Positions 8,328 to 17,083 of a stretch of DNA of 64,000 nt are shown here, piece after piece (position 1 is the stretch's first letter; each line of letters starts with the position of its first letter). The position numbers and the translations under genes were made by a program. A model generated the notes under the pieces. That model saw only the letters and a list, made by a program, of their open reading frames with translations. It searched no databases and had not been told where the DNA came from. Source of the stretch: Chthoniobacter flavus (GTDB lineage: Bacteria > Verrucomicrobiota > Verrucomicrobiia > Chthoniobacterales > Terrimicrobiaceae); the NCBI GenBank assembly GCA_945860745.1, contig CAMASH010000008.1:1-64000 (forward strand), written 5' to 3'.

Positions 8328-9248
8328 ATGGTGACCCGTTTGCTCAAAAGAAAAAAGCCCGTAAAGCCGGTCAACCATGTGGACATGCGTCTGGGGGACG
8401 GCTGGCACAAGCGCAACTTTCTGGCCGAGGTCGTCGTGCCCTCGCTTTTCACCAGGCGGCACGGTCACAAGCTCAAACCGGTCTTTCCCGATCTCGCGAC
8501 CGGGCAGGTCGGCATCACCTGGATCGGCCACGCGTCGTTTCTCATTCAAACCCCCGAGCACAGCATCCTCATCGATCCGAACTGGGCCCAGTGGCTCAAG
8601 GTCATCAAGCGGATCAAGCATCCCGGCCTCGCAATTCATGACCTGCCGGCCATCGACCTGGTGCTGGTCACGCACGCGCATTTCGATCACCTGGACCGGA
8701 AAACGCTGCGCGCGGTGGCGCGGGATCAGCCCATCGTCGTGCCGGAACATGTGGGGAATCTCGTGCACGACCTGGGATTCAACCACGTGCAGGAACTGCA
8801 AAACTGGCAGTGTTTCCAGCTCGGTTCGTTGAAGATCACCATGACCCCGGCGCGGCATTGGGGGGCGCGGGTGCTGCACGACAACCATCGCGGATTCGGC
8901 GGCTTCCTGATTGAATACGCCGGACGTTCGATTTTGCATTGCGGCGACAGTTCCTATTTCGAGGGATTCAAGGAAATCGGGGAGCGCCAAAATGTCGAGA
9001 TCGCCCTGCTGCCCATCGGAGCCTACGACGCGCCGACCAAGCGCGACGTGCACATGAACCCCGAGCAGGCCCTCCAGGCCTTCATCGAACTCAAGGCCCG
9101 CACCATGATCCCGATGCATTTCGGAACCTTCCGGCTCAGTTACGAACCGCTGCATGAACCGCCCCTGCGTTTGTTGGAGCGCGCGCGGGAACTGCAGATC
9201 CTCGACAAGGTGCGTCTGCTCAACGAAGGCGAGCCCGCGGTGTTCTGA
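8328..9248 (+). CDS. MBL-fold metal-dependent hydrolase (NAPE-PLD/UlaG-like)
   Basis: This 306-residue cytoplasmic-looking protein has the metallo-beta-lactamase metal motif THAHFDHLD with H116, H118, D120 and H121. It also has PARHWG, HCGDSSYF and MHFGTFR, which supply the remaining zinc ligands. The arrangement, with a Trp-Ile-Gly-His-Ala segment before the first strand pair, is that of N-acyl-phosphatidylethanolamine phospholipase D-like and UlaG-like hydrolases. The substrate (phospholipid, lactone or phosphodiester) cannot be inferred from sequence. The start is the first ATG after the divergent folate gene. Confidence 0.85.
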   Translation: MVTRLLKRKKPVKPVNHVDMRLGDGWHKRNFLAEVVVPSLFTRRHGHKLKPVFPDLATGQVGITWIGHASFLIQTPEHSILIDPNWAQWLKVIKRIKHPGLAIHDLPAIDLVLVTHAHFDHLDRKTLRAVARDQPIVVPEHVGNLVHDLGFNHVQELQNWQCFQLGSLKITMTPARHWGARVLHDNHRGFGGFLIEYAGRSILHCGDSSYFEGFKEIGERQNVEIALLPIGAYDAPTKRDVHMNPEQALQAFIELKARTMIPMHFGTFRLSYEPLHEPPLRLLERARELQILDKVRLLNEGEPAVF

Positions 9249-9291
9249 CCGCCGGGGCGCGGGGTGGATTGCCCCCCGGGCTCCAATTCTG

Positions 9292-9320
9292 TTGACGCCA
9301 TCCCCTCCGCGGCAAATATA
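9292..9320 (+). promoter_or_regulatory. Candidate promoter with -10 box six bases before the start codon
   Basis: TTGACG (9292-9297) and AATATA (9315-9320) lie 17 bp apart. The expected transcription start coincides with the ATG at 9327, so the gene may be translated from a leaderless mRNA. Confidence 0.45.
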
Positions 9321-9326
9321 TCCCGT

Positions 9327-9929
9327 ATGGAAACATCGGCATCTGCAGGCTTGGCCGGAAGATTCCCGGCTGGTTTGTGGCTCAGCCAGGGGACGGTTGC
9401 CCTGGCGTTGGGAGGCTTTTTGCTCAGCGGGATTGCGTCGCTGCCGGCGGACGAATGGGTTCCCCCGCCGCGGGGAATCGACCGGTATGAGCACATCTGG
9501 AAAACCTCACCCTTCGTCGCGGTCGCCGAAGTGAACCCGCAGGCGGAGTCCCTGGCTTCGCGGTATGCGGTGACCGGATTTGCGCGGGTCGGCGCGAGCG
9601 AAGTGGTGTTTCTTTTGGATCGCAAAGGGCTCGTTCGATTTTCCCTCTCGAAGGACCAGCCGAAGAATGGGGTTGAGCTCGTGTCCCTGCAGAACTCCGG
9701 CGACCTGAAAACTCTGGGCGCCACGATCCGGTCGGGCGGGGAGGTCGCGGTCATTGCCTGCGATGTGAATCCCCCCGATGTCAGCGCGCAAGCGCCCGCG
9801 CCGAACCCGGCGGATGGCGGCAAGCCGGTCCAGGTGGTGAGAAGTTCCGCCCAGCCGGGAGCCCCCGGCTCCGAGGTGGTGCCGAAGCCCACCCGGATCA
9901 TCAAACGCAAACCGATTACGTTGCAGTGA
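9327..9929 (+). CDS. Hypothetical membrane-anchored or secreted protein
   Basis: I do not recognise this 200-residue protein. A hydrophobic stretch at about residues 18-38 (TVALALGGFLLSGIASL) could be an uncleaved anchor or signal peptide. The middle part is a small beta-rich region, and the C-terminus is rich in Pro and Ala, ending in a basic tail (RIIKRKPITLQ). An earlier in-frame ATG at 9264 lies upstream of the good promoter and would add 21 residues, so I chose 9327. It follows the MBL gene by 78 bp and is convergent with the parvulin gene. Confidence 0.6.
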   Translation: METSASAGLAGRFPAGLWLSQGTVALALGGFLLSGIASLPADEWVPPPRGIDRYEHIWKTSPFVAVAEVNPQAESLASRYAVTGFARVGASEVVFLLDRKGLVRFSLSKDQPKNGVELVSLQNSGDLKTLGATIRSGGEVAVIACDVNPPDVSAQAPAPNPADGGKPVQVVRSSAQPGAPGSEVVPKPTRIIKRKPITLQ

Positions 9930-9990
9930 TCCCGCGGTCCGCGCGGAAAGCCTGAAGATTTTGTCGAGGCGGTTCTGCCCGCCGCCGTCT

Positions 9991-10890
9991 TTACGGCTTG
10001 GCCGGCTGCAAGAGCTTCGAAAGGGCGAGTTCGTTGAGGGCGATGGGATTTTGCTGCTGGAGTTTGGCCAGATAGGCCTCGCGATTCATCCGGGTGCGTT
10101 CGGTGCGCAGGAGCTGGACGAGCTGGGGCTTGACCTCGTCGAAGGTGGCGGGGCGCGATTCTTTGATGTCGAGCACCTTGACCAGATACCAGCCGTCGCC
10201 CAAACGGATGGGATCGCTCGCGGCGTTTTTGCCCAGGGTGGTGACGCGGGAACGGATTTCCGGTTGCAACGAGGCCTCGGCCAGCCAGCCGAGCTCCCCG
10301 CCGCGGGCGGCGGATTCCCGCTCGTCGCTGTCGGCCCGCGCGATGGCGGCGAAATCCGCCCCGCCGGCGCGCGCTTTTTTGCTGAGTTCGTCGATGCGCT
10401 GTTTCGCCTGGTCGGCCGCGGCTTTGTCCGGGCCGGTTTGCTCCACGAAAATCTGCGCGAGTTGGAGTTGGCGCGGGAGGACGAGGGTGTCCTTTTTGGC
10501 GTCGAAGGCGGCCTTGACCTCGGCTTCGGAGGGATAACCATCCGGCACCCTGGTCACGGCCTCGAGATAGCTCTCAACCACGATACCCTGGCGCACGCGT
10601 TCCAGCCGCTCGATCACCTCGGGCTGCTTTTCCCAGCCGGAGGAGCGGGCTTCCTTGACCAGAACCTGTTGAAGAATGAGGGCGCGCACGGCCTGGTTGA
10701 GAAGGGCGGGGTTTTTTTCCAGGGCGGCGCGGTCGGCCGGGGGGAGATTGTCGAGATAGGCGCGGATTTTTTCCGGGGCGACTTCCTCGTTGCCGACGCG
10801 GGCGATGGGTTCGGCCTGGCAGGGGACGAGGGCGAAGAGGCCGAGGCTGGTGGCGGCGAGGAGGCGGGCTGGGAGAGTGCGGATTTTCAT
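9991..10890 (-). CDS. Periplasmic parvulin-type peptidyl-prolyl isomerase (PpiC/SurA-like)
   Basis: The protein has a signal peptide (residues 1-26, ending PCQA), an N-terminal helical chaperone-like region and one rotamase domain at about 139-245. The landmarks are LQLAQIFVE, GGELGWLAEASL and LGDGWYLVKVLDI. Such proteins assist folding of outer-membrane proteins in the periplasm. It is the last gene of the envelope operon, overlaps the coiled-coil gene by ATGA, and follows a beta-barrel gene, which suggests that the barrel proteins of the operon are its clients (inference). At 299 residues and one rotamase domain it is shorter than SurA. Confidence 0.88.
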   Translation of the reverse strand: MKIRTLPARLLAATSLGLFALVPCQAEPIARVGNEEVAPEKIRAYLDNLPPADRAALEKNPALLNQAVRALILQQVLVKEARSSGWEKQPEVIERLERVRQGIVVESYLEAVTRVPDGYPSEAEVKAAFDAKKDTLVLPRQLQLAQIFVEQTGPDKAAADQAKQRIDELSKKARAGGADFAAIARADSDERESAARGGELGWLAEASLQPEIRSRVTTLGKNAASDPIRLGDGWYLVKVLDIKESRPATFDEVKPQLVQLLRTERTRMNREAYLAKLQQQNPIALNELALSKLLQPAKP

Positions 10891-11522
10891 GGCTGCTTGA
10901 TTTTCTGGTCGGCCAGTTTGTCCTGGTCGTTTTGGATGAGGTTCTGGAATTTCACGCGGGTCGTGCCGACAAAGGGCTCGCGGGCCAGGATGGCGTCGCC
11001 CAGGCCGAATTTCTCGTAACGGTCGATGATCTCGAGGCCGACCTCATACATCGTGATGTTGCGGACGCGCTGGTCTTCCACCTGGCGTTCGAGCCTGATG
11101 CTTTTGGCCTCGAACTTGCCCCGCTCGGCTTCCTTCTTTTGGGCCAGCGCGGTGACTTGTCCGTAGGACTTTTTCCATTTTTCGATGGCGGATTGAAAGG
11201 TGATGAGAACGCCCCGTTGTTCTTCCAGCTTGGCGTTGAGTTCGGCCACCATGTTGGCGGAGGTGTTGCGGTCGGCGATGGCCTGTTTGGTCAGGGTGTC
11301 GACTTTTCCCTCGAGCTCCTTGAGTTTTTGGGCATTGGCGACATCGGTGGCCTGGAGGATGGCGACCTGGTTTTGAGAATCGCGCAGCTGGAGCATGGTG
11401 TTGCGCAGGGCTTCGCGCAGTTTGGTGGCAACGTCCTCTTCGGCTTCCGCGGCGGGAAGCGGCCGGGCGGAGGCGAGCAACAGGGCGAGAAGGAAAAACG
11501 GGAAGGAGATTCGGGATTTCAT
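10887..11522 (-). CDS. Secreted coiled-coil protein of the Ton-like operon
   Basis: I do not recognise a named family. The 211 residues begin with a signal peptide (about 1-24, cleaving near LPAAEA), followed by a long heptad-rich coiled coil at about 35-165 (NQVAILQATDVANAQKLKEL) and a compact C-terminal segment. The start is coupled to the porin stop (TGATG, one-base overlap) and its end to the parvulin start (ATGA). Its position suggests a periplasmic spacer, scaffold or adaptor working with the porin and TonB-like protein. Confidence 0.7.
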   Translation of the reverse strand: MKSRISFPFFLLALLLASARPLPAAEAEEDVATKLREALRNTMLQLRDSQNQVAILQATDVANAQKLKELEGKVDTLTKQAIADRNTSANMVAELNAKLEEQRGVLITFQSAIEKWKKSYGQVTALAQKKEAERGKFEAKSIRLERQVEDQRVRNITMYEVGLEIIDRYEKFGLGDAILAREPFVGTTRVKFQNLIQNDQDKLADQKIKQP

Positions 11523-13948
11523 CAGAACTTGGTGTGGAGATCGAATTGAATGACGTTCGCTTTGAAGGTGGGTCCGGCGATATTGTCGGAGGCCATCCAG
11601 CGGATGCAGGCCCAGACGTTGGGTGAGAAGGCCAGGGCCCCGCCGACGGTGAAGCCTTTCAGGTTGGTGCCGCCCAGGCCGAAGTCCGAGTCGTTGAAAC
11701 CATCGACCACGGCGTCGGAACCGATCCAGCGGTAGCCGAAGGTGAGTTGCCAGTCCCAGGCCTTGGCCAGGGCGGGCGTGCCGATGCGCAGATCAAACAG
11801 CCAGGCATTGCCGCTGCCATCGAAGTTGCCGATGCTGTTGGAGAGGTCATCGTCAATCGGTCCGCGGTTGTTGACCGCGATGGCGTTGATGGCGGTTTCG
11901 TCAAAGGCGAGGTTGGTGATGAACTCGCCGATAAGGGAAACCTGGACGGGCTCAAAGGCGTTGAAGTCGATCCGGGCAGTGACGGCCAGTTCCTCGAACG
12001 GGGTGGCTAGTCCGTAATACTGCCACTGGTTGATCGCGCCGTAGTCGTTGCTGGCATCGGGCACGATGTCGCGAATCGGGAAGTACGTGTTGCCATTTTG
12101 GGCAAAGGAGGGGCGGCTGGCGTCGGTGTCGCCCTCGTCGTTCTGGGAGAGCGGAGTGTAGGGGCTGGAGAGCTGGCCCTCGACATTGTGGAAGTAATAG
12201 TAGGAGACGGCGACTTTGATGTTGAGCAGCTTCTCCACCTTCACATCGAGACCGGCCTGTCCGCCGAAGAGGTATTTGTCGTAACTCTTGAACTTCGTCG
12301 GTTGGTTGGAGGAATAGTTGAAGTCCGTATTGAACACGGGAAAAGCGCCGGCCGTGACGAAGGGAGTCACGCCGCGGAAGATTTCGTAACGGGCCTGAAG
12401 CGCGACCCCATCGAAGCCGAGGTCGTCATCAAAAATAAGCGGCGTGCTGAAAAAGGGGTTCTCGAAACGCCCGACGGTGAGGGCGAGGTTTTTCTCAGGA
12501 TCTTCGCCGACATCAAAGCGGACGAAGGCGCGGTCCAGCCAGATGGCGTATTTGCTGAAATTGCCGCCCTGGCCCTGGTTGGCCAGGCCAACCGTCTGAT
12601 TGGTGGTGACGGGCGAATTCGTTGCTCCGGTGGCCAGGCGGACTCCCGCGGTGACATGATTATTAATGTCCAGTTCGGCGCCCAGACGGATGCGGATACG
12701 GAAGCGATTGCGGTCCTGGGTCGTGTTGTATTGCGGGGCGAATTCGTCGCCGGTGACATCGAAAGGATCGCCGGTGTTGATGGCATTGAAATTCGGGAAC
12801 GATCCGGTGTCCGAGTTGCCCTCGGGGAAGGAGTCGTTTTCATAGCGGAAGCGGAAATCCACCGTGGGGCGGAACCGGGCCACCCAGGCGGGAACGAAGG
12901 GCTGCGGCCCCATGCGGAAGTTGCCGGCTTTGCTTTCGGCCAGCAATTCGGACTTGATGTCCTCTTTGATCTGCAGTCTGACCGGGGCGGGGATATAGGT
13001 GACGGAGACATCGTCGGGCGAGGCGGACGATCCGGCGCCGGCGATGGCGATCTGCTCGGTGGCGGCTTGCACGGCGGCGGCCTGGGCGATGGCGAACATG
13101 TCGGCTTGCATCTGTTCGCGGACCGCCTGGGCCTCGGCCTGGGCCTGCTTGACCATGTCGGCGGCGTCGTTCTTGGAGAGAACGCCCCGCTGAACAAGTT
13201 TGTTGATCAGGTTGATCGTTACGCTGTCGGTCGGGGTCGGCAGGCTGCGATCCACTCCCCCGAGCGGAGGGGCCAGATCGGCGCTGGCGGCATTCGCCAC
13301 CACGTCAATGCTGGCGGCTTCATCAGCCCGGGTCGGCATCGATTCTTCCACAACGAGGACGTCGCCATCCGCCTGGGCCGTGGCGCGGTCCACCGGAACT
13401 TTTCCCGGCGCCGGTGCGGGGGGGGCGGCCGGTGCTTGCGCTGTGGGTGCGGTTTGCGGCTGGACCGGCGCGGGGCTGGCCGTGGCCAACGCGGGGCCGG
13501 GTGCCGGTGGGGCGGGCGTGGCCACCGCGAGGGGGCTGGCGGTGGGAAGGGGAGCCGGGGTTGCCGCGGCCGCCGCCTCGCGGGCGGTTTGACGGCCGGC
13601 ATTTACCGGGGAGGTGGCGGGACTTGGCGCCGGAGCCGGGGTGGGTGTCGTCTCTGGCGTGGGAGCCGGAACGTCCGGTGTCGGCTCAACCTTGAAAGTG
13701 GGCGAGGGCGTGGAGGTGGGCGAGGGACTGGCCGAGGCAATCGGGGGGGGCTCGCTCTGGTCAAAAACGATACGGTTTTTACGCCCGTTCTGGGCAAACC
13801 GCGGGGTCTGTCCGGCGGCGCCGGTGTCGTCCGTCTGGGCGGGGAGCGGGGAAGCCAAAATCGTGGCTAGCCCTGTCAGTAACGCCGTGCGAATGAGGAA
13901 CGCATGCGCCGGGCGCGGCAAGGAAGAAGAGAGGAATTCGGAGCTCAT
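11522..13948 (-). CDS. Putative outer-membrane porin with long Pro/Ala/Thr-rich periplasmic linker
   Basis: The 808-residue product has an N-terminal signal (about 15-38), then a low-complexity Pro-Ala-Thr-Ser region at about 65-200. A helical segment follows at about 240-300 (NLINKLVQRGVLSKNDAAD, a pattern often seen before porin barrels). A C-terminal barrel of about 450 residues shows alternating strands and ends in Phe (HTKF), typical of BAM substrates. The barrel resembles the putative-porin family found in Bacteroidota and Verrucomicrobiota. It lies directly downstream of TonB, ExbD and ExbB genes, so energised uptake is possible, but no plug domain or TonB box is evident. Confidence 0.8.
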   Translation of the reverse strand: MSSEFLSSSLPRPAHAFLIRTALLTGLATILASPLPAQTDDTGAAGQTPRFAQNGRKNRIVFDQSEPPPIASASPSPTSTPSPTFKVEPTPDVPAPTPETTPTPAPAPSPATSPVNAGRQTAREAAAAATPAPLPTASPLAVATPAPPAPGPALATASPAPVQPQTAPTAQAPAAPPAPAPGKVPVDRATAQADGDVLVVEESMPTRADEAASIDVVANAASADLAPPLGGVDRSLPTPTDSVTINLINKLVQRGVLSKNDAADMVKQAQAEAQAVREQMQADMFAIAQAAAVQAATEQIAIAGAGSSASPDDVSVTYIPAPVRLQIKEDIKSELLAESKAGNFRMGPQPFVPAWVARFRPTVDFRFRYENDSFPEGNSDTGSFPNFNAINTGDPFDVTGDEFAPQYNTTQDRNRFRIRIRLGAELDINNHVTAGVRLATGATNSPVTTNQTVGLANQGQGGNFSKYAIWLDRAFVRFDVGEDPEKNLALTVGRFENPFFSTPLIFDDDLGFDGVALQARYEIFRGVTPFVTAGAFPVFNTDFNYSSNQPTKFKSYDKYLFGGQAGLDVKVEKLLNIKVAVSYYYFHNVEGQLSSPYTPLSQNDEGDTDASRPSFAQNGNTYFPIRDIVPDASNDYGAINQWQYYGLATPFEELAVTARIDFNAFEPVQVSLIGEFITNLAFDETAINAIAVNNRGPIDDDLSNSIGNFDGSGNAWLFDLRIGTPALAKAWDWQLTFGYRWIGSDAVVDGFNDSDFGLGGTNLKGFTVGGALAFSPNVWACIRWMASDNIAGPTFKANVIQFDLHTKF

Positions 13949-13957
13949 GGAAAAAAA

Positions 13958-14683
13958 TCAGTTGGGACGTTTGGCGGTGATGCGCATGACGATCGGCATG
14001 GGCATGTCCTCCGGGGGCGGCTCCTGAAGCTGAAGGCCGTTGAGGATTTCGGATTGAATGGCCCGATCGATGGCGGGATCGCCCGAAGTGCCTTCCAGGG
14101 TGGCGCGGGTAATCCGGCCGGTGTTGTCGGCCCAGATGCGGACCTTGACACTGAGGCTGGCGCTGCGGGTGCGGCGGTGTTTGCCGAGGGCTTCGACCAC
14201 GCGGCTCTGCACCTGGCCGGCATACCAGCCGAATTTTGTGCCGCCGCCGCCGCCCTTGCCCGAGCCGATTCCGCCGATCATTCCGCTGCCGCCCTTGCCC
14301 CGGAGTCCGAAGGAATCCGCACCTTCGCCCTGAATATTCGATCCCAGGGGAGCCGCTTCTTCAGGGGCGGATTCTGGTGGCGGAGCATCCTCCGGCTTGG
14401 CTTCCTCGACGAAATCCTCCCGTTTGTCTTCGACCTTCTGCTGCTCCGGTTGTGGCGGCGGAGGAGTTGGCGGTGGGGTCGGCGGGGGAGGAGGTGGCGG
14501 GGGCATGATGTTCACCATCGTGACAGCCGCAGATTTTTTCTTTGGCTTCTCAGCCTTCGAGAAAAACGCGAAGTAGACCGCCACAGCGACTGCGAGCAGG
14601 CCGACGACGATCACCGGAGTGCGGAACTTCTCGAAGAAGCCCGGTTCGTCGTCATCCGGATCTGTGGCGTTTTCGTTGCTCAT
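13958..14683 (-). CDS. TonB-like energy transducer
   Basis: The 241 residues show the TonB plan: a short cytoplasmic N-terminus, one membrane helix at about 22-42 (TPVIVVGLLAVAVAVYFAFF), a proline-rich spacer at about 60-80, a Glu/Pro and Gly-rich stretch, and a C-terminal domain at about 150-241. The C-terminal domain has the VRIWADNTGRITRATL strand pair, in TonB/TolA style. It would couple the ExbB-ExbD motor to an outer-membrane partner. Start and stop overlap ExbD by ATGA and precede the porin by 9 bp. The domain is closer to the AgmX/TonB group than to classical E. coli TonB; the partner is inferred to be the neighbouring barrel. Confidence 0.87.
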   Translation of the reverse strand: MSNENATDPDDDEPGFFEKFRTPVIVVGLLAVAVAVYFAFFSKAEKPKKKSAAVTMVNIMPPPPPPPPTPPPTPPPPQPEQQKVEDKREDFVEEAKPEDAPPPESAPEEAAPLGSNIQGEGADSFGLRGKGGSGMIGGIGSGKGGGGGTKFGWYAGQVQSRVVEALGKHRRTRSASLSVKVRIWADNTGRITRATLEGTSGDPAIDRAIQSEILNGLQLQEPPPEDMPMPIVMRITAKRPN

Positions 14684-15081
14684 TTGGGACCAACTGTTGC
14701 GAGTCCGACTTGATCCAGGCCCAGGCGTCCGCAGACGTCCAAGACATCCATGACTCCCTGATATTGCGTCTGGCTGTCACCGCGAATGATCACGGGGAAC
14801 TTTGGGTTCTTCGCCTTGTGGGCGTTGAGGCGCTGTTCGAGTTCGGCGAGGGTCACGGGAACGGTGTCCAGGAAAACGGCGCCTTGGTTATTGACGGTGA
14901 TCGCCTTGCTTTTTGGCGCCCCGAGGTCGGGTGGCTTGCTGGAGGATTTCGGGAGATCCACCTTCGTCCCCGTGACGCCCGCCGACGTCATGATGATGAA
15001 AATCAAGAGGAGCACGAGGTAGAGGTCCACCATCGGGGTGACGTTGATGTCGTCGTAGGACTTGTCGTCTCCAGCTGTCAT
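14680..15081 (-). CDS. ExbD/TolR-family biopolymer transport protein
   Basis: The 133-residue protein has the ExbD/TolR layout: a short cytoplasmic end with NVTPMVDL, a single membrane helix carrying the conserved Asp (D19) used in the proton path, and a periplasmic domain. With the ExbB-like partner it forms a proton-driven motor in the inner membrane. I used the ATG at 15081, which overlaps the upstream stop by ATGA; an upstream in-frame start at 15114 would lie within the ExbB gene and add 11 residues unlike ExbD. It is coupled by ATGA to the TonB-like gene as well. Confidence 0.92.
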   Translation of the reverse strand: MTAGDDKSYDDINVTPMVDLYLVLLLIFIIMTSAGVTGTKVDLPKSSSKPPDLGAPKSKAITVNNQGAVFLDTVPVTLAELEQRLNAHKAKNPKFPVIIRGDSQTQYQGVMDVLDVCGRLGLDQVGLATVGPK

Positions 15082-17033
15082 TTTTGGTTCGACTGTTCGG
15101 CACGTTCGGCCCAAATCGCCTCCTGCGCCTTCGCGGCCTCCTCGGGCGAGCGGATTTGTTTGACGGGAACGGGAAGTGTGGCCTCGCCCGGAGGCGGGTA
15201 AAACTCTGCGACCTTCGCGATGAATTCGTCGATGAAGACCTGCATGGATCCGAGGGCTTGCTTAATGCCAGTGGCGAGGAAGCTATACATGAAAAGGGCC
15301 GGAATCGCGACGAGCAGCCCGACGACGGTCGCGAGAAGGGCTGAGGCGATACCTGGGGCGATGGAGTTAATTTCGACATTGCCGGATTTTGCGATGATCG
15401 CAAAAGTGATCATGACGCCGACGACGGTGCCAAGGAGTCCGACGTAGGGTCCGCCGGCGATGCTCATCGTGAGGAGGACGATACCCTTGTTGAGGCGATG
15501 TTGTTCGTGAACGAGTCCGGCGTCGAGGGAGGCTCGGATAGCTTGGATGGAGCGCGCGGAGAGGCCCTGGCCCGAATTCCTGCCATTGCCGAGGCGGTGA
15601 CGAATCTCGCCGGCGCCGATCTGGTAGACGTGGTAGAGGGGAGAGTCGTGCATGAGTTTGACGACTTTCTTGCTGGCTTTGCCGCCGAAATTTTTCGTGG
15701 TTTCGTTGTCGCCTTGATCGAGGACGGTGAGGTCAGTGGCGACGTCTTTCCATTGCTCGAGGAAGATTTCGTTGCCTTTGCGAATTTTCCCAAGAAGGAA
15801 GTATTTTTTTACGGCGACAGACCAGCCGCTAATCATCATGATCACGCACACGCCGATGGCGATCCAGCCGTCAAACATCATGTTCTTCGCGATATCGCCG
15901 AAGAGCATCACGTGCTTGAGTGCTTCGTTTTCTCCACCACCACCGCCGCTTCCCTCGTCCTCGCCGGGGACCAGAAGTTTGGTGGCCTTCTCCGTGCCGC
16001 CCTGGCCGATGGCCGCGAGCTGGAGGAAGCCGCCCGGCCGGGCCACTCTCGCCATCTCCACTTCGTCGACTTCCCCGGCAAAACCGAGGGCGTCCGTGCC
16101 GTCGCTGCCGATGAGGGCGGTGCCGGCCATGGCGGGCGTCACAGCGGTCAGCGAGGAGTAGGATTGGCCATCCACGTAAAGGGTGACTTTCGAACCATCC
16201 GAGACGACCGCGAGGTGCTTCCAGACATTGACTGAGAGGGGTTCGCCCGCCGTGCTGCGCGCGGTGCCGGATGAATCGGTCACCTCGACATAGGGCACGC
16301 CCTGGTCCAGCCCGACGCGAAAGGCGTCGCTGCCTTCCTTGCGGCTGAAGATCACGGCATTGGGTTGGAGGGTTCCGGCCTTGATCCAGGCCGACCAGGT
16401 GATCGAACTGCCGGGATTCCACTTCGTTGTCTCCGAGGCGGGAATGGTGACGGGATTGTTGCCGAGGAGCCGGAGCCCGCCGCCGATCAAGGCGCCTTCG
16501 GACGAGGTGGCGGCGGCTTCGGCCGTGTTGCCGTAGCTGGAGGAATCCACCGGAGCCACACCTTTTTCCCCGAAGTGATAAACAAGGATGGTGTCCTCAT
16601 CGTAGGTTTTCTTCGAATCCACCGGCTCCAACTCGCCGCCGTTGCCGTAGTAGAGCCACACTTTGGTTTGTGCCCCGGGTTTGACGTCGGGGACCTTCAC
16701 CCAGACAAACGCCTCGGTCAGCAGCGGATCGTATTTTTCAATCTGATGCGGCAGGATGGTCTTGCCGTCCTCGGCCACGAAACGGATGTCGCTGCCGTCC
16801 TCCTTGGCCGCCTCGAACGGGAAATTTCCCGGATGCAAACGCAGGAGCACGACGGACCCGCCAATCGGGTCGGTGATCGCGCCGCCCTCGGCTCCCGTAT
16901 CCAGAGTGAAGGACTTCCGGCCCGTCCACTCCTTATTCCACCAATCCGCGGCTTGGACGCTGAGGATGCAGGCAAAGAGAACGAGTGCGGCCGGCAGACC
17001 GCGGCGGAAAATGGTGGGTTTGGACAAAATCAT
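15078..17033 (-). CDS. DUF2341-LamG-ExbB fusion (MotA/TolQ/ExbB proton channel)
   Basis: The 651-residue protein is a fusion. A signal peptide (about 1-28) leads to a DUF2341 domain (about 30-150, with WYNKEW-like WWNKEW and FVWVKVPDV). A LamG/concanavalin-like domain follows (about 160-345, with ITWSAWIK, VWKHLAVVSDG and YVDGQ), then a Gly/Glu linker and a complete MotA/TolQ/ExbB channel (about 375-640). The channel helices are near 386-408, 517-545 and 563-586, with GGPYVGLLGTVVGVM in the second. Standard ExbB is about 240 residues and lacks the extracytoplasmic part. The fusion places a carbohydrate- or protein-binding lectin-like module in the periplasm attached to the motor. It is coupled to ExbD by ATGA and follows the TpsB gene by 50 bp. 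Confidence 0.88.
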   Translation of the reverse strand: MILSKPTIFRRGLPAALVLFACILSVQAADWWNKEWTGRKSFTLDTGAEGGAITDPIGGSVVLLRLHPGNFPFEAAKEDGSDIRFVAEDGKTILPHQIEKYDPLLTEAFVWVKVPDVKPGAQTKVWLYYGNGGELEPVDSKKTYDEDTILVYHFGEKGVAPVDSSSYGNTAEAAATSSEGALIGGGLRLLGNNPVTIPASETTKWNPGSSITWSAWIKAGTLQPNAVIFSRKEGSDAFRVGLDQGVPYVEVTDSSGTARSTAGEPLSVNVWKHLAVVSDGSKVTLYVDGQSYSSLTAVTPAMAGTALIGSDGTDALGFAGEVDEVEMARVARPGGFLQLAAIGQGGTEKATKLLVPGEDEGSGGGGGENEALKHVMLFGDIAKNMMFDGWIAIGVCVIMMISGWSVAVKKYFLLGKIRKGNEIFLEQWKDVATDLTVLDQGDNETTKNFGGKASKKVVKLMHDSPLYHVYQIGAGEIRHRLGNGRNSGQGLSARSIQAIRASLDAGLVHEQHRLNKGIVLLTMSIAGGPYVGLLGTVVGVMITFAIIAKSGNVEINSIAPGIASALLATVVGLLVAIPALFMYSFLATGIKQALGSMQVFIDEFIAKVAEFYPPPGEATLPVPVKQIRSPEEAAKAQEAIWAERAEQSNQK

Positions 17034-17083
17034 GTTCAGTGAGATGAGGTTTTCAAAGTGTGGCGGATGCGCTGGAGGAAATT

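Noticed and set aside
12098-13870. Long plus-strand open frame over the porin gene
   Set aside because: It is an antisense shadow of a GC-rich coding region with low-complexity composition; the minus-strand product has a signal peptide and barrel.
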